This document shows, in pieces, positions 25,365 to 36,787 of a DNA stretch of 64,000 nucleotides. Position numbers and translations under genes: made by a program. How positions within the stretch are numbered: the stretch's first letter is position 1; every line of letters starts with the position of its first letter. Source of the stretch: Verrucomicrobiaceae bacterium (GTDB lineage: Bacteria > Verrucomicrobiota > Verrucomicrobiia > Verrucomicrobiales > Verrucomicrobiaceae); the NCBI GenBank assembly GCA_947466075.1, contig CANIBP010000001.1, forward strand, positions 248,001 to 312,000, given 5' to 3'. Below the pieces are notes generated by a model. The model searched no databases, was not told the origin of the DNA, and saw only the letters and a list, made by a program, of their open reading frames with translations.

Positions 25365-26066
25365 ATGAGCGCTGTTTTTGACTCCCTTTCGCGATTTTAC
25401 GCCTCCTCCATCGGCAAGAAGATTTTGGTGGCCCTGACGGGCCTCATGCTGCTGGGGTTTGTCCTTGGCCACATGATCGGCAATCTGCTGATTTTCGTCG
25501 GTAAAGACGCCATCAATGAATACGGGCACATGCTCCAGACCATGTTGCACGGCGGTGGTGTCTGGATCGCCCGCATCGGCCTGCTGGGGGCGGTTGTCGT
25601 TCACGTTGTGGCGACGATTCAACTCACCCAAGCCAACCGGGCAGCGCGCAAGGATGCGTATGGCATGCACAAGGCCCAAGTAAGCGGTAAAGCCTCGCAC
25701 ACGATGATCTGGAGCGGTTTGACGATCCTAGCGTTCATTATTTATCATCTACTGCACTTCACCGTGCGCAAAAACAACGACTACGACACCTACAAAACCG
25801 TGCTGCACGGCGAAACGGTGCATGATGTGTATCGCATGGTCATTGCAGGCTTCTCCTGGGCTCCAGCTTCGATTTTCTACATCATCGCGATGGTCCTGCT
25901 CTCCAGCCATCTGAGTCACGGTTTCAGCAGTCTCTTCCAGACGCTGGGAGTCGCCACGGATAAGACGGAACCGCTGTTCAAGAAGCTAGGGTATGCCTTC
26001 GCCGGTCTGATCCTCGTCGGCAACTGTTCCATCGTCCTTGCCGTCTGGCTCGGCTACGTCCGCTAA
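25365..26066 (+). CDS. sdhC: Succinate dehydrogenase cytochrome b subunit
   Basis: This 233-residue protein has five membrane helices, the cytochrome b558 type of Bacillus/Bacteroidota rather than the SdhC/SdhD pair. Candidate heme-ligand histidines lie in LGHMIGNL, VVVHVVAT, YHLLHF and SHLSHGFSS, consistent with a di-heme subunit. It anchors the enzyme in the inner membrane and passes electrons to quinone. It is the first gene of sdhCAB. Confidence 0.92.
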   Translation: MSAVFDSLSRFYASSIGKKILVALTGLMLLGFVLGHMIGNLLIFVGKDAINEYGHMLQTMLHGGGVWIARIGLLGAVVVHVVATIQLTQANRAARKDAYGMHKAQVSGKASHTMIWSGLTILAFIIYHLLHFTVRKNNDYDTYKTVLHGETVHDVYRMVIAGFSWAPASIFYIIAMVLLSSHLSHGFSSLFQTLGVATDKTEPLFKKLGYAFAGLILVGNCSIVLAVWLGYVR

Positions 26067-26084
26067 TCTTTTCCGCGATTCGCC

Positions 26085-28001
26085 ATGTCACTCAATTCCA
26101 ACATTCCCTCCGGCCCGATGGCCATGAAGTGGTCCAAGCACAAGCAGGACTCGAAGCTCATCAATCCGAAGAACAAGCGCAAGTTCACGATCCTCGTGGT
26201 CGGCAGCGGTCTTGCAGGCTCTTCGGCAGCAGCGACGCTTTCGGAACTGGGCTACAAGGTGAAGTGCTTCTGCTTCCAGGATTCACCACGGCGTGCGCAC
26301 TCCATCGCGGCGCAGGGCGGCATCAATGCGGCGAAGAATTATCAAAACGACGGCGACAGCGTGCATCGTCTTTTCTACGACACGGTCAAAGGCGGCGACT
26401 TCCGTGCACGTGAATCGAACGTGCATCGTTTGGCTGAGGTCAGCGTGAGCATCATCGACCAATGCGTGGCGCAGGGTGTTCCCTTTGCGCGTGAGTATGG
26501 TGGCATGATGGCGAATCGCTCCTTCGGCGGTGCGCAGGTGAGCCGCACGTTTTATGCGCGTGGGCAGACTGGACAGCAGCTTTTACTCGGAGCGTATTCT
26601 GCTTTGAACAAGGAAATCGCTGCGGGTGGCGTGCAGATGTTTCCACGCACGGAAATGCTCGATGTGGTGACTGTGGACGGCCATGCGAAGGGCATCGTGA
26701 CGCGTGATTTGGTCACCGGCAAAATCGAATCACATGCAGGTGACGCGGTGCTGCTTTGCACCGGTGGTTACGGCAATGTTTTCTATCTCTCCACGAACGC
26801 GATGGGCTGCAACGTGACCGCCACGTGGCGTGCGCACCGCAAAGGCGCGCTCTTTGCCAATCCGTGCTACACGCAGATCCATCCGACCTGCATCCCCGTG
26901 AGCGGCGAGTATCAGAGCAAGCTCACGCTGATGTCTGAGTCGCTGCGCAATGATGGCCGCATCTGGGTACCGAAAAATGCTGCCGATGTCGGCAAGCCTG
27001 CTGCGCAGATTCCAGAAGCGGATCGTGATTACTTTTTGGAGCGCAAATATCCGAGCTTTGGCAATCTTGCCCCGCGTGACATTTCCTCCCGCGCGGCCAA
27101 AGAAGCCTGCGATGCAGGTCTCGGCGTCGGTCCCGGTGGACGCGGTGTTTATCTCGACTTCGCAGAGGCCATCGGTCAATTCGGCCAGAAGACGATCGCT
27201 GAGCGCTACGGCAATCTTTTTGCCATGTATGAGAAGATCACCGGCGAAAACGGCTACAAGCAGCCGATGCGCATCTATCCCGCCGTGCATTACACGATGG
27301 GCGGCCTGTGGGTGGACTACAACCTCATGAGCAACCTCCCCGGCCTGCATGTGCTCGGTGAGGCGAACTTTTCCGACCACGGCGCCAATCGACTCGGTGC
27401 CAGCGCGCTCATGCAAGGCCTTGCGGACGGCTACTTCGTCATCCCGACGACCATCGCGAACTACCTCGTGCATCAGAAGCCCGGCAGCGTGACCACCGAG
27501 CATCCAGAGTTCAAGAAAGCTGTCGAAGTTTGCACCGCACAGACAAAGCAATTCCTCAACAATAAGGGCAAGCGCAGCGTGGACAGCTTCCACCGCGAAC
27601 TCGGCCTGCTCGTTTGGGACAAGTGCGGCATGGCACGCGACAAAGCGGGCCTCACCGAGGCACTCAAACGCATCCCGGAAATGCGCGAAGAATTCAAGAC
27701 GAACGTGGTCGTTCCGGGCAGTGGAAATGCCTGCAACCCCGAGCTCGAAAAAGCAGGACGCGTGGCCGATTTCATGGAATTCGGTGAGCTTCTCTGCCTC
27801 GACGCCCTGAATCGCGAAGAAAGCTGCGGTGGTCACTTCCGCACCGAGCATCAATACCCCGATGGCGAGGCGAAACGCGACGATGAAAACTTCAGCTACG
27901 CCGCCGCCTGGGAATACACCGGTGACTTCAGCAAACCCACGCTCAACAAAGAGCCGCTGATTTTCGAAGAAGTCCACCTTGCCGTCCGCAGCTACAAATA
28001 A
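26085..28001 (+). CDS. sdhA: Succinate dehydrogenase flavoprotein subunit
   Basis: This 638-residue protein has FAD-binding [19 protein letters not shown] (about 37-55), [15 protein letters not shown] with the histidine that carries covalent FAD, and the active-site region [10 protein letters not shown]. The [15 protein letters not shown] motif reads [16 protein letters not shown]. It is long, as in the five-helix (class B/Bacteroidota-like) family. It oxidises succinate to fumarate on the cytoplasmic face. It is 18 bases after sdhC and 18 before sdhB. Confidence 0.95.
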   Translation: MSLNSNIPSGPMAMKWSKHKQDSKLINPKNKRKFTILVVGSGLAGSSAAATLSELGYKVKCFCFQDSPRRAHSIAAQGGINAAKNYQNDGDSVHRLFYDTVKGGDFRARESNVHRLAEVSVSIIDQCVAQGVPFAREYGGMMANRSFGGAQVSRTFYARGQTGQQLLLGAYSALNKEIAAGGVQMFPRTEMLDVVTVDGHAKGIVTRDLVTGKIESHAGDAVLLCTGGYGNVFYLSTNAMGCNVTATWRAHRKGALFANPCYTQIHPTCIPVSGEYQSKLTLMSESLRNDGRIWVPKNAADVGKPAAQIPEADRDYFLERKYPSFGNLAPRDISSRAAKEACDAGLGVGPGGRGVYLDFAEAIGQFGQKTIAERYGNLFAMYEKITGENGYKQPMRIYPAVHYTMGGLWVDYNLMSNLPGLHVLGEANFSDHGANRLGASALMQGLADGYFVIPTTIANYLVHQKPGSVTTEHPEFKKAVEVCTAQTKQFLNNKGKRSVDSFHRELGLLVWDKCGMARDKAGLTEALKRIPEMREEFKTNVVVPGSGNACNPELEKAGRVADFMEFGELLCLDALNREESCGGHFRTEHQYPDGEAKRDDENFSYAAAWEYTGDFSKPTLNKEPLIFEEVHLAVRSYK

Positions 28002-28019
28002 CGCCTTTTTCAACGTCCC

Positions 28020-28808
28020 ATGTCCCAACTCAATCTTCACCTCAAAGTCTGGCGTCAAAACGCAGGTCAGCCCGGTCACTTCCAGGACATCGAAGCGCCG
28101 GAGATCCCGGATCATGCCTCATTCCTCGAAATGATGGACATCATTAACGAGCGACTCATCGCGAAAGGTCAGGAACCCGTCGCTTTTGACCACGACTGCC
28201 GCGAAGGCATCTGCGGCATGTGCTCCATGCAGATCAACGGCGTTCCTCACGGCCCGGAAAAAGCCACCACGACCTGTCAGCTCCACATGCGCAAGTTCCG
28301 CACGGGCGACACCATCTGGGTCGAGCCCTTCCGCGCGAAGGCCTTCCCAGTGATCAAAGACCTCGTCGTGAATCGTGGCGCCTTCGATCGCATTCAACAG
28401 GCTGGTGGTTTCGTCACTGTGCGCACCGGCGCACCGCAGGACGCGAATGCATTGCCCATCGGCAAAGAAGTTGCGGATGCAGCCATGGACGCCGCCGCAT
28501 GCATTGGCTGCGGTGCCTGCGTAGCCGCGTGCAAAAACGCCAGTGCCATGCTGTTCGTCTCCGCCAAGGCAGGCCAACTCAATCTGCTACCCCAAGGCCA
28601 ACCAGAGAAAGATCGCCGCACCCTCGGCATGGTTCGCCAAATGGACAAAGAAGGCTTCGGCAACTGCACCAACCAATACGAATGCGAAGCGGCCTGCCCG
28701 AAAGAGATCAGCGTGCGCTGGATCACCAAACTCAACCGCGACTATGCTGTGGCAGCAGTCAAAGATGCCTTTGGTAACACGCGCAAAGAAGCGGGCGGCG
28801 GGGATTGA
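28020..28808 (+). CDS. sdhB: Succinate dehydrogenase iron-sulfur subunit
   Basis: This 262-residue protein has an N-terminal ferredoxin domain with CREGICGMC and the later Cys in TTTCQLH for the 2Fe-2S cluster. The C-terminal domain has [11 protein letters not shown] and [12 protein letters not shown] for the 4Fe-4S and 3Fe-4S clusters. The second motif has an unusual CTNQYEC spacing, which is seen in the Bacteroidota/Chlamydia-like enzymes. It relays electrons from SdhA to the heme subunit. It is the last gene of the operon. Confidence 0.95.
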   Translation: MSQLNLHLKVWRQNAGQPGHFQDIEAPEIPDHASFLEMMDIINERLIAKGQEPVAFDHDCREGICGMCSMQINGVPHGPEKATTTCQLHMRKFRTGDTIWVEPFRAKAFPVIKDLVVNRGAFDRIQQAGGFVTVRTGAPQDANALPIGKEVADAAMDAAACIGCGACVAACKNASAMLFVSAKAGQLNLLPQGQPEKDRRTLGMVRQMDKEGFGNCTNQYECEAACPKEISVRWITKLNRDYAVAAVKDAFGNTRKEAGGGD

Positions 28809-28814
28809 CCCGCG

Positions 28815-29543
28815 TTACGGCTTCGCTTCGGCAGAGGGTGTCTTTTCCTGCTCCGGCGGGCGACGAAAACCATCTTTGGATTCCGGCTTCTCACGGAATT
28901 TCATAAACTCCTGGCCCGCAACTTCACGATAGGTGTCACGCAGCTTTTTAAAGGCTTCAATGCGCTGATCCGGCGGTAGTTGCTCCAATTTGGCTAGCGC
29001 TTCTTTCACCCGAGGGAACTGCATGATGCGATCATGAAAACGCCGTGTCTCTTCGCGACGTTCGGGATTGGAGATAGACATCATCTCAGCGCCCAGACGA
29101 ATCGCCGCCATCCGGCCAAACTCTGGTGAATCCGGCTTTGGCATCTCCGGCAGGCCGCGTTGATCCATGGGGAAGGGCGGCTTGATTTTCTCCAGAATGC
29201 CCACGACTTCAGGATCAATTTCTTTGAGCGCCTTGTGCAGTGTGGTGCGCAATTCTTCGTTCACTTTCATCGCCTGATCGCGTGACGCGATGACCTCGGG
29301 TCGCTGCCAGGCTTTTTCAAAGGCCGCACGCACCTTGACACGTTCTGCCTCAGAGAGCTTTTCAAATCCATCGAAACCTCGTGACGGCTTACCGCCCATG
29401 CCTGGCATCATTCCCTGCGGGCCTCGACGATCACCTTCACGATACACCTGCCCCTCACCCGGCTTGGGTGGTGGCTGCTTAGTTTCTTCCGACTGAGCGG
29501 CGGCAGTTGTGATTAGAGCTAGAAAAATGGCCAAGGGGCGCAT
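28815..29543 (-). CDS. Secreted Pro/Gly-rich helical protein of unknown function
   Basis: This encodes 242 residues from ATG 29543 (MRPLAIFLALITTAAAQSEE), a signal peptide with AxA-type cleavage. A Pro/Gly-rich segment follows (PQGMMPGMGGKPSRG), then a long charged helical region (LSEAERVKVRAAFEKAW, VKEALAKLEQLPPDQRIEAFKKLRDTY). The pattern resembles periplasmic Spy/CpxP-like or DUF3106-like helical proteins without a clear family match. It is convergent with sdhB, six bases apart. An in-frame upstream start (29603) lacks a signal peptide at its N-terminus. Confidence 0.6.
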   Translation of the reverse strand: MRPLAIFLALITTAAAQSEETKQPPPKPGEGQVYREGDRRGPQGMMPGMGGKPSRGFDGFEKLSEAERVKVRAAFEKAWQRPEVIASRDQAMKVNEELRTTLHKALKEIDPEVVGILEKIKPPFPMDQRGLPEMPKPDSPEFGRMAAIRLGAEMMSISNPERREETRRFHDRIMQFPRVKEALAKLEQLPPDQRIEAFKKLRDTYREVAGQEFMKFREKPESKDGFRRPPEQEKTPSAEAKP

Positions 29544-29640
29544 GGCGGGCATGTTCCGCCGCTGCACTGCTTTGGCAACCTCATAGCTGGACTCTGTGTT
29601 CATCTCTAACTCAAACCTGCCTCAGCACGAAAAGTTGCAT

Positions 29641-30660
29641 CTACTTGAGTCGCTCCAGTTTCAGCAGCGGTGCCGAAGGTGAGGCAAACTGTGCCACATA
29701 GAGGCTTCCATCCGCATCCACGGCCACGCCATGCGGATGGATGAAGGTCTTCCCGTCACTCTTCATCGGCTGCAGAACGCCGTTTTCATACACCGCAGGC
29801 GGACCGCCGATGTTTGAGACGATCTTCCACTGCGAATCGACGATGGAGATGAACCCCGGCGCATTCTTGTCCTTCGGCCAGTTATCGCCAAGATGAGGAA
29901 TGATCGTGTGCTGGCCGAAAATCACGATGTCACGCGGATTACCGCCCAGGAATGGCATCTGGTCGATGAAATGGCCCTCCGGCGTGAACCGGCGGATTTC
30001 CTGCTGGTCACTCATGCCTATAACGACACGCGGTGTGCCGTCGCGCTCATCCAAGGCACCACCATGCGGCCCCCAGTGCTTCAATTGGTCACGTTGGTCG
30101 CCAATGTTGCCACCCCAGGCTCGAAGCAGCGTGCCGTCGGCTTTGTAGTGGAAGATGTAGTCCTTTCCATAACCGTCGAACACGGCGAACTCGCCATTGG
30201 GAAAATGGATCGTCTTCGAGGGTCGGTATTCATTGGCGCTGGCATGCAGCTTCGCCGTTTGTGGCCACGGAAACACTGCCAACTCCTCCCCATCGAGCGT
30301 CAGCTTGCGCACCTCATGCAGTTGCGTGTCGGTGATGAACAATACTTCACGTTCTCCTTCACGCACGAGGCTCATACCGTGTGCTCCCGGCATGCGGGCC
30401 GTCCACTGCTTGATCAATGCGCCCGTCTTCGCGTCGAGAATGATCACGTTGTTCTTCGCATCGTCCGTGAGGAACAGCAGCCGCCCCTGGCCATCAATGG
30501 CAACAGCGTGACCATTTTTCACACTCACCTGCGCCAGCGCCTCGCGCCCCCAGTTCGGCACAATGCGATAGCGGAACTCGCCCTGGCCCAAAACATCGTC
30601 CGCGAAGGTGGGAATGGTCGAGAGCAGGCAAACAGCAAAGAAAACAACGCGATCAGTCAT
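29641..30660 (-). CDS. Secreted NHL-type beta-propeller protein
   Basis: This encodes 339 residues from ATG 30660 (MTDRVVFFAVCLLSTIPTFAD), a signal peptide. The mature part has NHL/six-bladed propeller repeats: GHAVAIDGQGRLLFLTDD, GAHGMSLVREGEREVLFITD, FIHPHGVAVDADGSLYVAQF. Such propellers bind ligands or act as peptidyl-glycine lyase-like or lactonase folds; I see no clear catalytic set. It would be periplasmic. Family function is unknown. Confidence 0.75.
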   Translation of the reverse strand: MTDRVVFFAVCLLSTIPTFADDVLGQGEFRYRIVPNWGREALAQVSVKNGHAVAIDGQGRLLFLTDDAKNNVIILDAKTGALIKQWTARMPGAHGMSLVREGEREVLFITDTQLHEVRKLTLDGEELAVFPWPQTAKLHASANEYRPSKTIHFPNGEFAVFDGYGKDYIFHYKADGTLLRAWGGNIGDQRDQLKHWGPHGGALDERDGTPRVVIGMSDQQEIRRFTPEGHFIDQMPFLGGNPRDIVIFGQHTIIPHLGDNWPKDKNAPGFISIVDSQWKIVSNIGGPPAVYENGVLQPMKSDGKTFIHPHGVAVDADGSLYVAQFASPSAPLLKLERLK

Positions 30661-30757
30661 GCCGCCATGCAATCATGCCTAGCTGGCAGATGCAAGAACA
30701 CTGCACACTCGAATTGCCTGCCCGCGTATTGCTGCGAGGGTGCGCCCGCATCTTCTC

Positions 30758-31453
30758 ATGGTCTTTCTTATCCTCATCGTGGTTCTCGTCCTCGGCATCG
30801 GTCTCAGCCGGTGGGCACTGGCACGCCACGAATCCATGATGCTCAAAGGCTTTCGCGCCAACTCCCCGACAGCGCACACGGGCGGCGAGATCGCTCTCAT
30901 GTTCCTCAAATCCGAAGGCGTTGAGGATGTGCAGGTCGTCGAGCACAACGCCGTCGTCACCGATTACTTTGATCCCACCCGCCGCCGCTTGTTCCTGCGC
31001 AAGGACGTGGCGCAGGGCACCACGCTTGCGGCCTGGGCCATCGCTCTGCATGAGGCTGCACACGCACTGCAGACCGGCGACAGCCTCGGCGAACTCAAAT
31101 GGCGTCAAAGTTGCATCCGCATGAGCCGCTACCTGCCTATGGCCAGCGTTTTCGTCATCGTCGGCCTCATGATCGGCCGCATCCTCATCGCCAAGAACGC
31201 CTTGTTTGTCGCCGCCGGTGTTTTCACGCTTCTGCTGCTCATGAATCTCGGCAGCGTGCCGCTGGAGTTCAACGCCAACAAGCGCCTGCGCCGTTTTCTC
31301 GACGAACAGCTCAAAGACCACGGCCAGGCGCACACCCGGCTCGACGAACTGCTGTTCTGCATGGCTATCCGCGAGATCGGCGACCTGCTGCGTTCACCGC
31401 GCTATTTCTTCCTCAGCGCCCTGCCTGGAACGGGCAAGATGCGACCGCGCTGA
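30758..31453 (+). CDS. Membrane zinc metallopeptidase (Zn_peptidase_2/COG2738 family)
   Basis: This encodes about 231 residues from ATG 30758; a GTG at 30740 is also possible. An N-terminal membrane helix is followed by a soluble segment and the HEAAHALQ zinc motif (HExxH). Two further membrane helices come next (about 125-165), then SVPLEFNANKRLRRFL, where a distal Glu may be the third ligand. COG2738 peptidases are widespread but their substrates are not known. It is divergent from the propeller gene. Confidence 0.85.
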   Translation: MVFLILIVVLVLGIGLSRWALARHESMMLKGFRANSPTAHTGGEIALMFLKSEGVEDVQVVEHNAVVTDYFDPTRRRLFLRKDVAQGTTLAAWAIALHEAAHALQTGDSLGELKWRQSCIRMSRYLPMASVFVIVGLMIGRILIAKNALFVAAGVFTLLLLMNLGSVPLEFNANKRLRRFLDEQLKDHGQAHTRLDELLFCMAIREIGDLLRSPRYFFLSALPGTGKMRPR

Positions 31454-31460
31454 AAGTGGC

Positions 31461-31490
31461 AAGAGCATGCCGATTTTGCGCTGCTCTTTT
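31461..31490 (+). terminator. Weak terminator after the metallopeptidase gene
   Basis: AAGAGCA (31461-31467) pairs with TGCTCTT (31482-31488), with a short run of T at the end (31487-31490). It separates the peptidase from the cco cluster. Confidence 0.4.
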
Positions 31491-31591
31491 GGTGCCCACA
31501 AAATGCGGGCCGCGTAGAGCAAGCAAGGCGGAGCGTCGGTAATTCATCCAGCCATAGTGCCGCAGCGTGAGCCACCGCTCCGCATCGCACC

Positions 31592-31766
31592 ATGGAAGTC
31601 TTCGCCGTCACCATCTTCGTCAGCCTCATGTTCGCCGTTTTATTCGCGGCGCTCTATCTGGCGGAGCGCACGCAAAAGCGGCGCGGCAGCATCGAGCAGG
31701 ACGCCCTCCTGCCTCTGGATGACTCCGGGTGCATGCCGGCGGCCATTTCCACTCCCTCTAGTTCCC

Positions 31767-31789
<23 letters not shown>
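31592..31789 (+). CDS. ccoS: cbb3 oxidase assembly protein CcoS
   Basis: This 65-residue protein starts MEVFAVTIFVSLMFAVLFAALYLAE, one membrane helix, followed by RRGSIEQDALLPLDDSG, which matches the acidic tail of CcoS. CcoS helps insert cofactors into CcoN. The C-terminus is longer than usual (His/Ser-rich) and overlaps the start of ccoNO by 23 bases, so the last residues may be less conserved. It opens the cluster here, whereas in proteobacteria it follows ccoI. Confidence 0.72.
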
Positions 31790-34145
<2,356 letters not shown>

Positions 34146-34166
34146 CCCCGCACCTGCCTCCACCTC

Positions 34167-34322
34167 ATGTACAAGCGCATCATTTACGAAAACTGGCACG
34201 TCATCGTGCCGCTGCTCTCCTTTGCCACCACCGTTCTCGTCTTCGGCATCATGACCATCCGCGGCATGCTGCTGCGCAAGGACAAGGCCGAGCACATGTC
34301 CCGCCTGCCACTCGACGACTAA
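34167..34322 (+). CDS. ccoQ: Small cbb3 oxidase subunit CcoQ-like
   Basis: This 51-residue protein starts MYKRIIYENWHVIVPLLSFATT, with a single membrane helix and a charged tail ending AEHMSRLPLDD. Size, position between ccoNO and ccoP, and one-helix layout fit CcoQ, which stabilises the oxidase. Sequence similarity in such a short protein is weak, so the call rests mainly on context. It begins 21 bases after ccoNO and ends 6 bases before ccoP. Confidence 0.7.
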   Translation: MYKRIIYENWHVIVPLLSFATTVLVFGIMTIRGMLLRKDKAEHMSRLPLDD

Positions 34323-34328
34323 CCCGCC

Positions 34329-34991
34329 ATGGACCCGAACAAGCCCACTTCCTCCAACGAGCCAACCCTCCGCGATCACGTCTATGACGGCATTCAGGAG
34401 TACGACCAGAAGCTGCCCAACTGGTGGCTCTTCACCCTCTACATCGCCATCGTCTGGTTCGTATTAAACTGGGTGTTTTACTACCAACTCGGCTTTGGCA
34501 GCAGCGACACCGCCGTCATCGACCAGGCCATGGCCGAGATGCAAGTCGCACGCGACAAGCAGATGGAAACCATCACCGACAAAAAGCTCTGGGAAATGTC
34601 CCGTGACCCCGCAGTGCTCGCCGCAGGCAAGGCCACCTTCATGACGCCCGGCATGTGCGTCACCTGCCACGGCACCGAGCTCAACGGCATGCTAGCGGGG
34701 GCTAAGCTGCCAGGCCTGCCCCTCGACGACCAACAGTGGAAATACGGCGGCACGCCCACCGAGATTTTCAAGATCGTCCGCAAAGGCTCTCCAGACATCA
34801 CCAAAGGCATGGCCGCGTGGGAAATCGTACTCGGGGTAAAAAAAGTCAGTGAAGTCGTCGCATACGTTCTCAGCCACCACCATGAGGGCGAGCCCATCAC
34901 GAAAGCGCCCGACTCCCCGCCCGCTGGTGGTGCTGCGGTTGCTCCTGCCGCTCCAGCTACTTCTACCACGCCAGCATCACCCGTGAAGTAA
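34329..34991 (+). CDS. ccoP: cbb3 oxidase subunit III CcoP, monoheme form
   Basis: This 220-residue protein has a soluble N-terminus with DGIQEYDQKLPNWWLFTLY, typical of CcoP. One membrane helix follows, then a single cytochrome c domain with CVTCH (about 111-115), then a Pro/Ala-rich tail. Proteobacterial CcoP carries two heme c groups; only one CxxCH is present here. It receives electrons from soluble or membrane cytochromes and feeds CcoO. It is the last gene before a strong terminator. Confidence 0.9.
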   Translation: MDPNKPTSSNEPTLRDHVYDGIQEYDQKLPNWWLFTLYIAIVWFVLNWVFYYQLGFGSSDTAVIDQAMAEMQVARDKQMETITDKKLWEMSRDPAVLAAGKATFMTPGMCVTCHGTELNGMLAGAKLPGLPLDDQQWKYGGTPTEIFKIVRKGSPDITKGMAAWEIVLGVKKVSEVVAYVLSHHHEGEPITKAPDSPPAGGAAVAPAAPATSTTPASPVK

Positions 34992-35021
34992 CCGCCAACA
35001 GTTCACGCCGCCGCTTTCCTA

Positions 35022-35057
35022 CCTCCAGTCGCTGTATTCCAGCACTGGAGGTTTTTT
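35022..35057 (+). terminator. Rho-independent terminator after ccoP
   Basis: CCTCCAGT (35022-35029) pairs with ACTGGAGG (35044-35051), extended past a one-base bulge by GCTG/CAGC, and followed by six T (35052-35057). It divides the structural cco genes from the assembly genes. Confidence 0.88.
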
Positions 35058-35196
35058 ATCGAATCGAATAGAGAAACCCAACAATCAAAAATGCTTCGCC
35101 AAACATGCGCATTTCAACCATCCGCAATATCCAGCATGCCATACGCAACTGGGGCTGAGATTGGCATCCGGTGCTATGCCATGTTCACGCCTCAGA

Positions 35197-36624
35197 ATGA
35201 ACGCGCTTAACCTTGTTTCCCTTGGCTCCATCAATCAGGATGGCAGCAAGAAGACGCTGCATCCGGCAGATGTGTCGGGAAAATTCACGCGTGCCCGTCG
35301 TTTCGCCGCGCTGCTGTTGCTCATCGTTTACATCGCGCTGCCGTGGATTCCGGTGAACGGCTTCCCGGCGGTGTTTCTCGATGTGCTGAACCGCCGCTTC
35401 CACTTCATGGGCCTCACGCTGGCCGTGCAGGACTTGTGGGTGGGCTTTTTTCTCGTCACGGGTCTCGGTTTCTCGCTGTTTTACGTCACTGCCCTGTTTG
35501 GTCGCGTGTGGTGCGGCTGGACCTGCCCCTACACCGTGTTTCTGGAACACATCTACCGTCGCATCGAGCGCTTGATCGACGGCGATGCCTCTGCGGGCCG
35601 CAAACTCGACGCCGCACCATGGACGGCAGGCAAAATCACCCGGCGTGTGATCAAGCATGCGCTCTACATCTTCAGCTCGCTCGTCATCGCGCACATTTTC
35701 CTCAGCTACTTTGTTTCGCTCAAAGGGCTGTATGAAATGATGCATCATTCGCCGCAGGCGCACACCGTCGCGTTTGGCGTGGTGATCTTCCTCACCGTGG
35801 GACTTTATGGCGCCTTCAGTTGGTTCCGTGAGCAGTTTTGCGTCATCATGTGCCCCTATGGCCGCATGCAGTCCGCGCTGGGCGATGATCATACCATCAA
35901 CATCGGCTATGACAAAAAGCGCGGCGAGCCACGCGGCAAGGCGGGCACGACTGGCGCAGGCGATTGCGTGAACTGCACGCGCTGCGTCCAGGTCTGCCCC
36001 ACCGGCATCGATATCCGCAACGGCCTCCAGCTTGAGTGCATCGGCTGTGCCGCATGCGTGGATGCCTGCGACAGCATCATGCTCAAACTCGGTCGCCAGC
36101 CCGGCCTCGTGCGCTATGCCTCATTCACCGCCTTCAACGGCGGCAAGACGCGCCTCATCCGCCCCCGCATCATCTTTTACACTGGGCTGCTGTTCCTCGG
36201 CGTGGCCGTGTTCGGCTTCTCAGCCAGTCGTATCGAGCCACTGCGTGCCAATGTGCTGCGCATGCAAGGTTCGCCGTTTTATGTGAGCAACGGCGTGCTG
36301 CGCAACCAGTTCCTCATCCGCCTCATCAACAAGCGCAACGAGCCGCGCACCTTCACACTCGCCATGCTGGGTGATCTGCCTGCCGAACTCGTCTGCGCCG
36401 GTGCCGATGCGCCGGTCACCATTGCCGCGCAGGCCGAGGACTTGAAGCCGCTCATGATCACCCTGCCCGAAGCGGGCTACCAAGAACCTTTCAAACTCAG
36501 CATCCGCGTCACCGACACGAAAGACGGCAAAACCTACACCACGAAACCCTTCGAGTTCACCGGTCCCGATCCACGCCTCAAATCCAATGACTACCTCGAC
36601 CCCAAGCAATACCTCCAAAAGTGA
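35197..36624 (+). CDS. ccoG: cbb3 oxidase accessory iron-sulfur protein CcoG (FixG/RdxA)
   Basis: This encodes 475 residues from ATG 35197 (MNALNLVSLGSINQDG). It has about five membrane helices, the FGRVWCGWTCPYTVFLEH motif, and two 4Fe-4S motifs CVNCTRCVQVCPTGID and CIGCAACVDACD. A C-terminal Ig-like domain follows (about 350-475). CcoG reduces copper for delivery to the oxidase. It follows a 205-base gap after ccoP that contains a terminator, so it likely has its own promoter; I found no clear FNR-type site. Confidence 0.93.
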   Translation: MNALNLVSLGSINQDGSKKTLHPADVSGKFTRARRFAALLLLIVYIALPWIPVNGFPAVFLDVLNRRFHFMGLTLAVQDLWVGFFLVTGLGFSLFYVTALFGRVWCGWTCPYTVFLEHIYRRIERLIDGDASAGRKLDAAPWTAGKITRRVIKHALYIFSSLVIAHIFLSYFVSLKGLYEMMHHSPQAHTVAFGVVIFLTVGLYGAFSWFREQFCVIMCPYGRMQSALGDDHTINIGYDKKRGEPRGKAGTTGAGDCVNCTRCVQVCPTGIDIRNGLQLECIGCAACVDACDSIMLKLGRQPGLVRYASFTAFNGGKTRLIRPRIIFYTGLLFLGVAVFGFSASRIEPLRANVLRMQGSPFYVSNGVLRNQFLIRLINKRNEPRTFTLAMLGDLPAELVCAGADAPVTIAAQAEDLKPLMITLPEAGYQEPFKLSIRVTDTKDGKTYTTKPFEFTGPDPRLKSNDYLDPKQYLQK

Positions 36625-36787
36625 GCCCACCGCACCGACAGGATGGCTCGCCCGCCGTCCATGGCTGTGGGTCGTCCTCGCCTTCGTCGTGCTGCTCAGC
36701 GCGTGGAGCGCGCTGTTCTACGTCGCCATGAACAACCAGCCGGAAACCGTGCCGCTGGTAAATCTCTCCGCCGCACCCGCTGCATGA
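36587..36787 (+). CDS. Small membrane protein in FixH position
   Basis: This 66-residue protein overlaps the end of ccoG by 38 bases and the start of the next gene by four (ATGA). One membrane helix (WLWVVLAFVVLLSAWSALFYVAM) is preceded by a basic, Thr/Ser-rich arm and followed by NNQPETVPLVNL. The position between ccoG and ccoI is that of fixH/ccoH, but the FixH periplasmic domain is missing. It may be a minimal CcoH-type assembly factor. Confidence 0.6.
   Translation: MTTSTPSNTSKSEPTAPTGWLARRPWLWVVLAFVVLLSAWSALFYVAMNNQPETVPLVNLSAAPAA

Noticed and set aside
24195..25700. 501-codon minus-strand frame
   Set aside because: Antisense to the thiolase and sdhC, both with full family motifs.
26730..28115. 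461-codon minus-strand frame
   Set aside because: Antisense to sdhA; no recognisable domain.
31557..31766. N-terminal extension of ccoNO upstream of ATG 31767
   Set aside because: The extra 70 residues are Ser/Pro/Arg-rich and out of frame with ccoS, which is the real gene there; family members start near the IEFNDKVVRQ sequence.
35060..35196. Search for an FNR/ANR box upstream of ccoG
   Set aside because: No TTGAT-N4-ATCAA-like sequence was seen here or upstream of ccoS.
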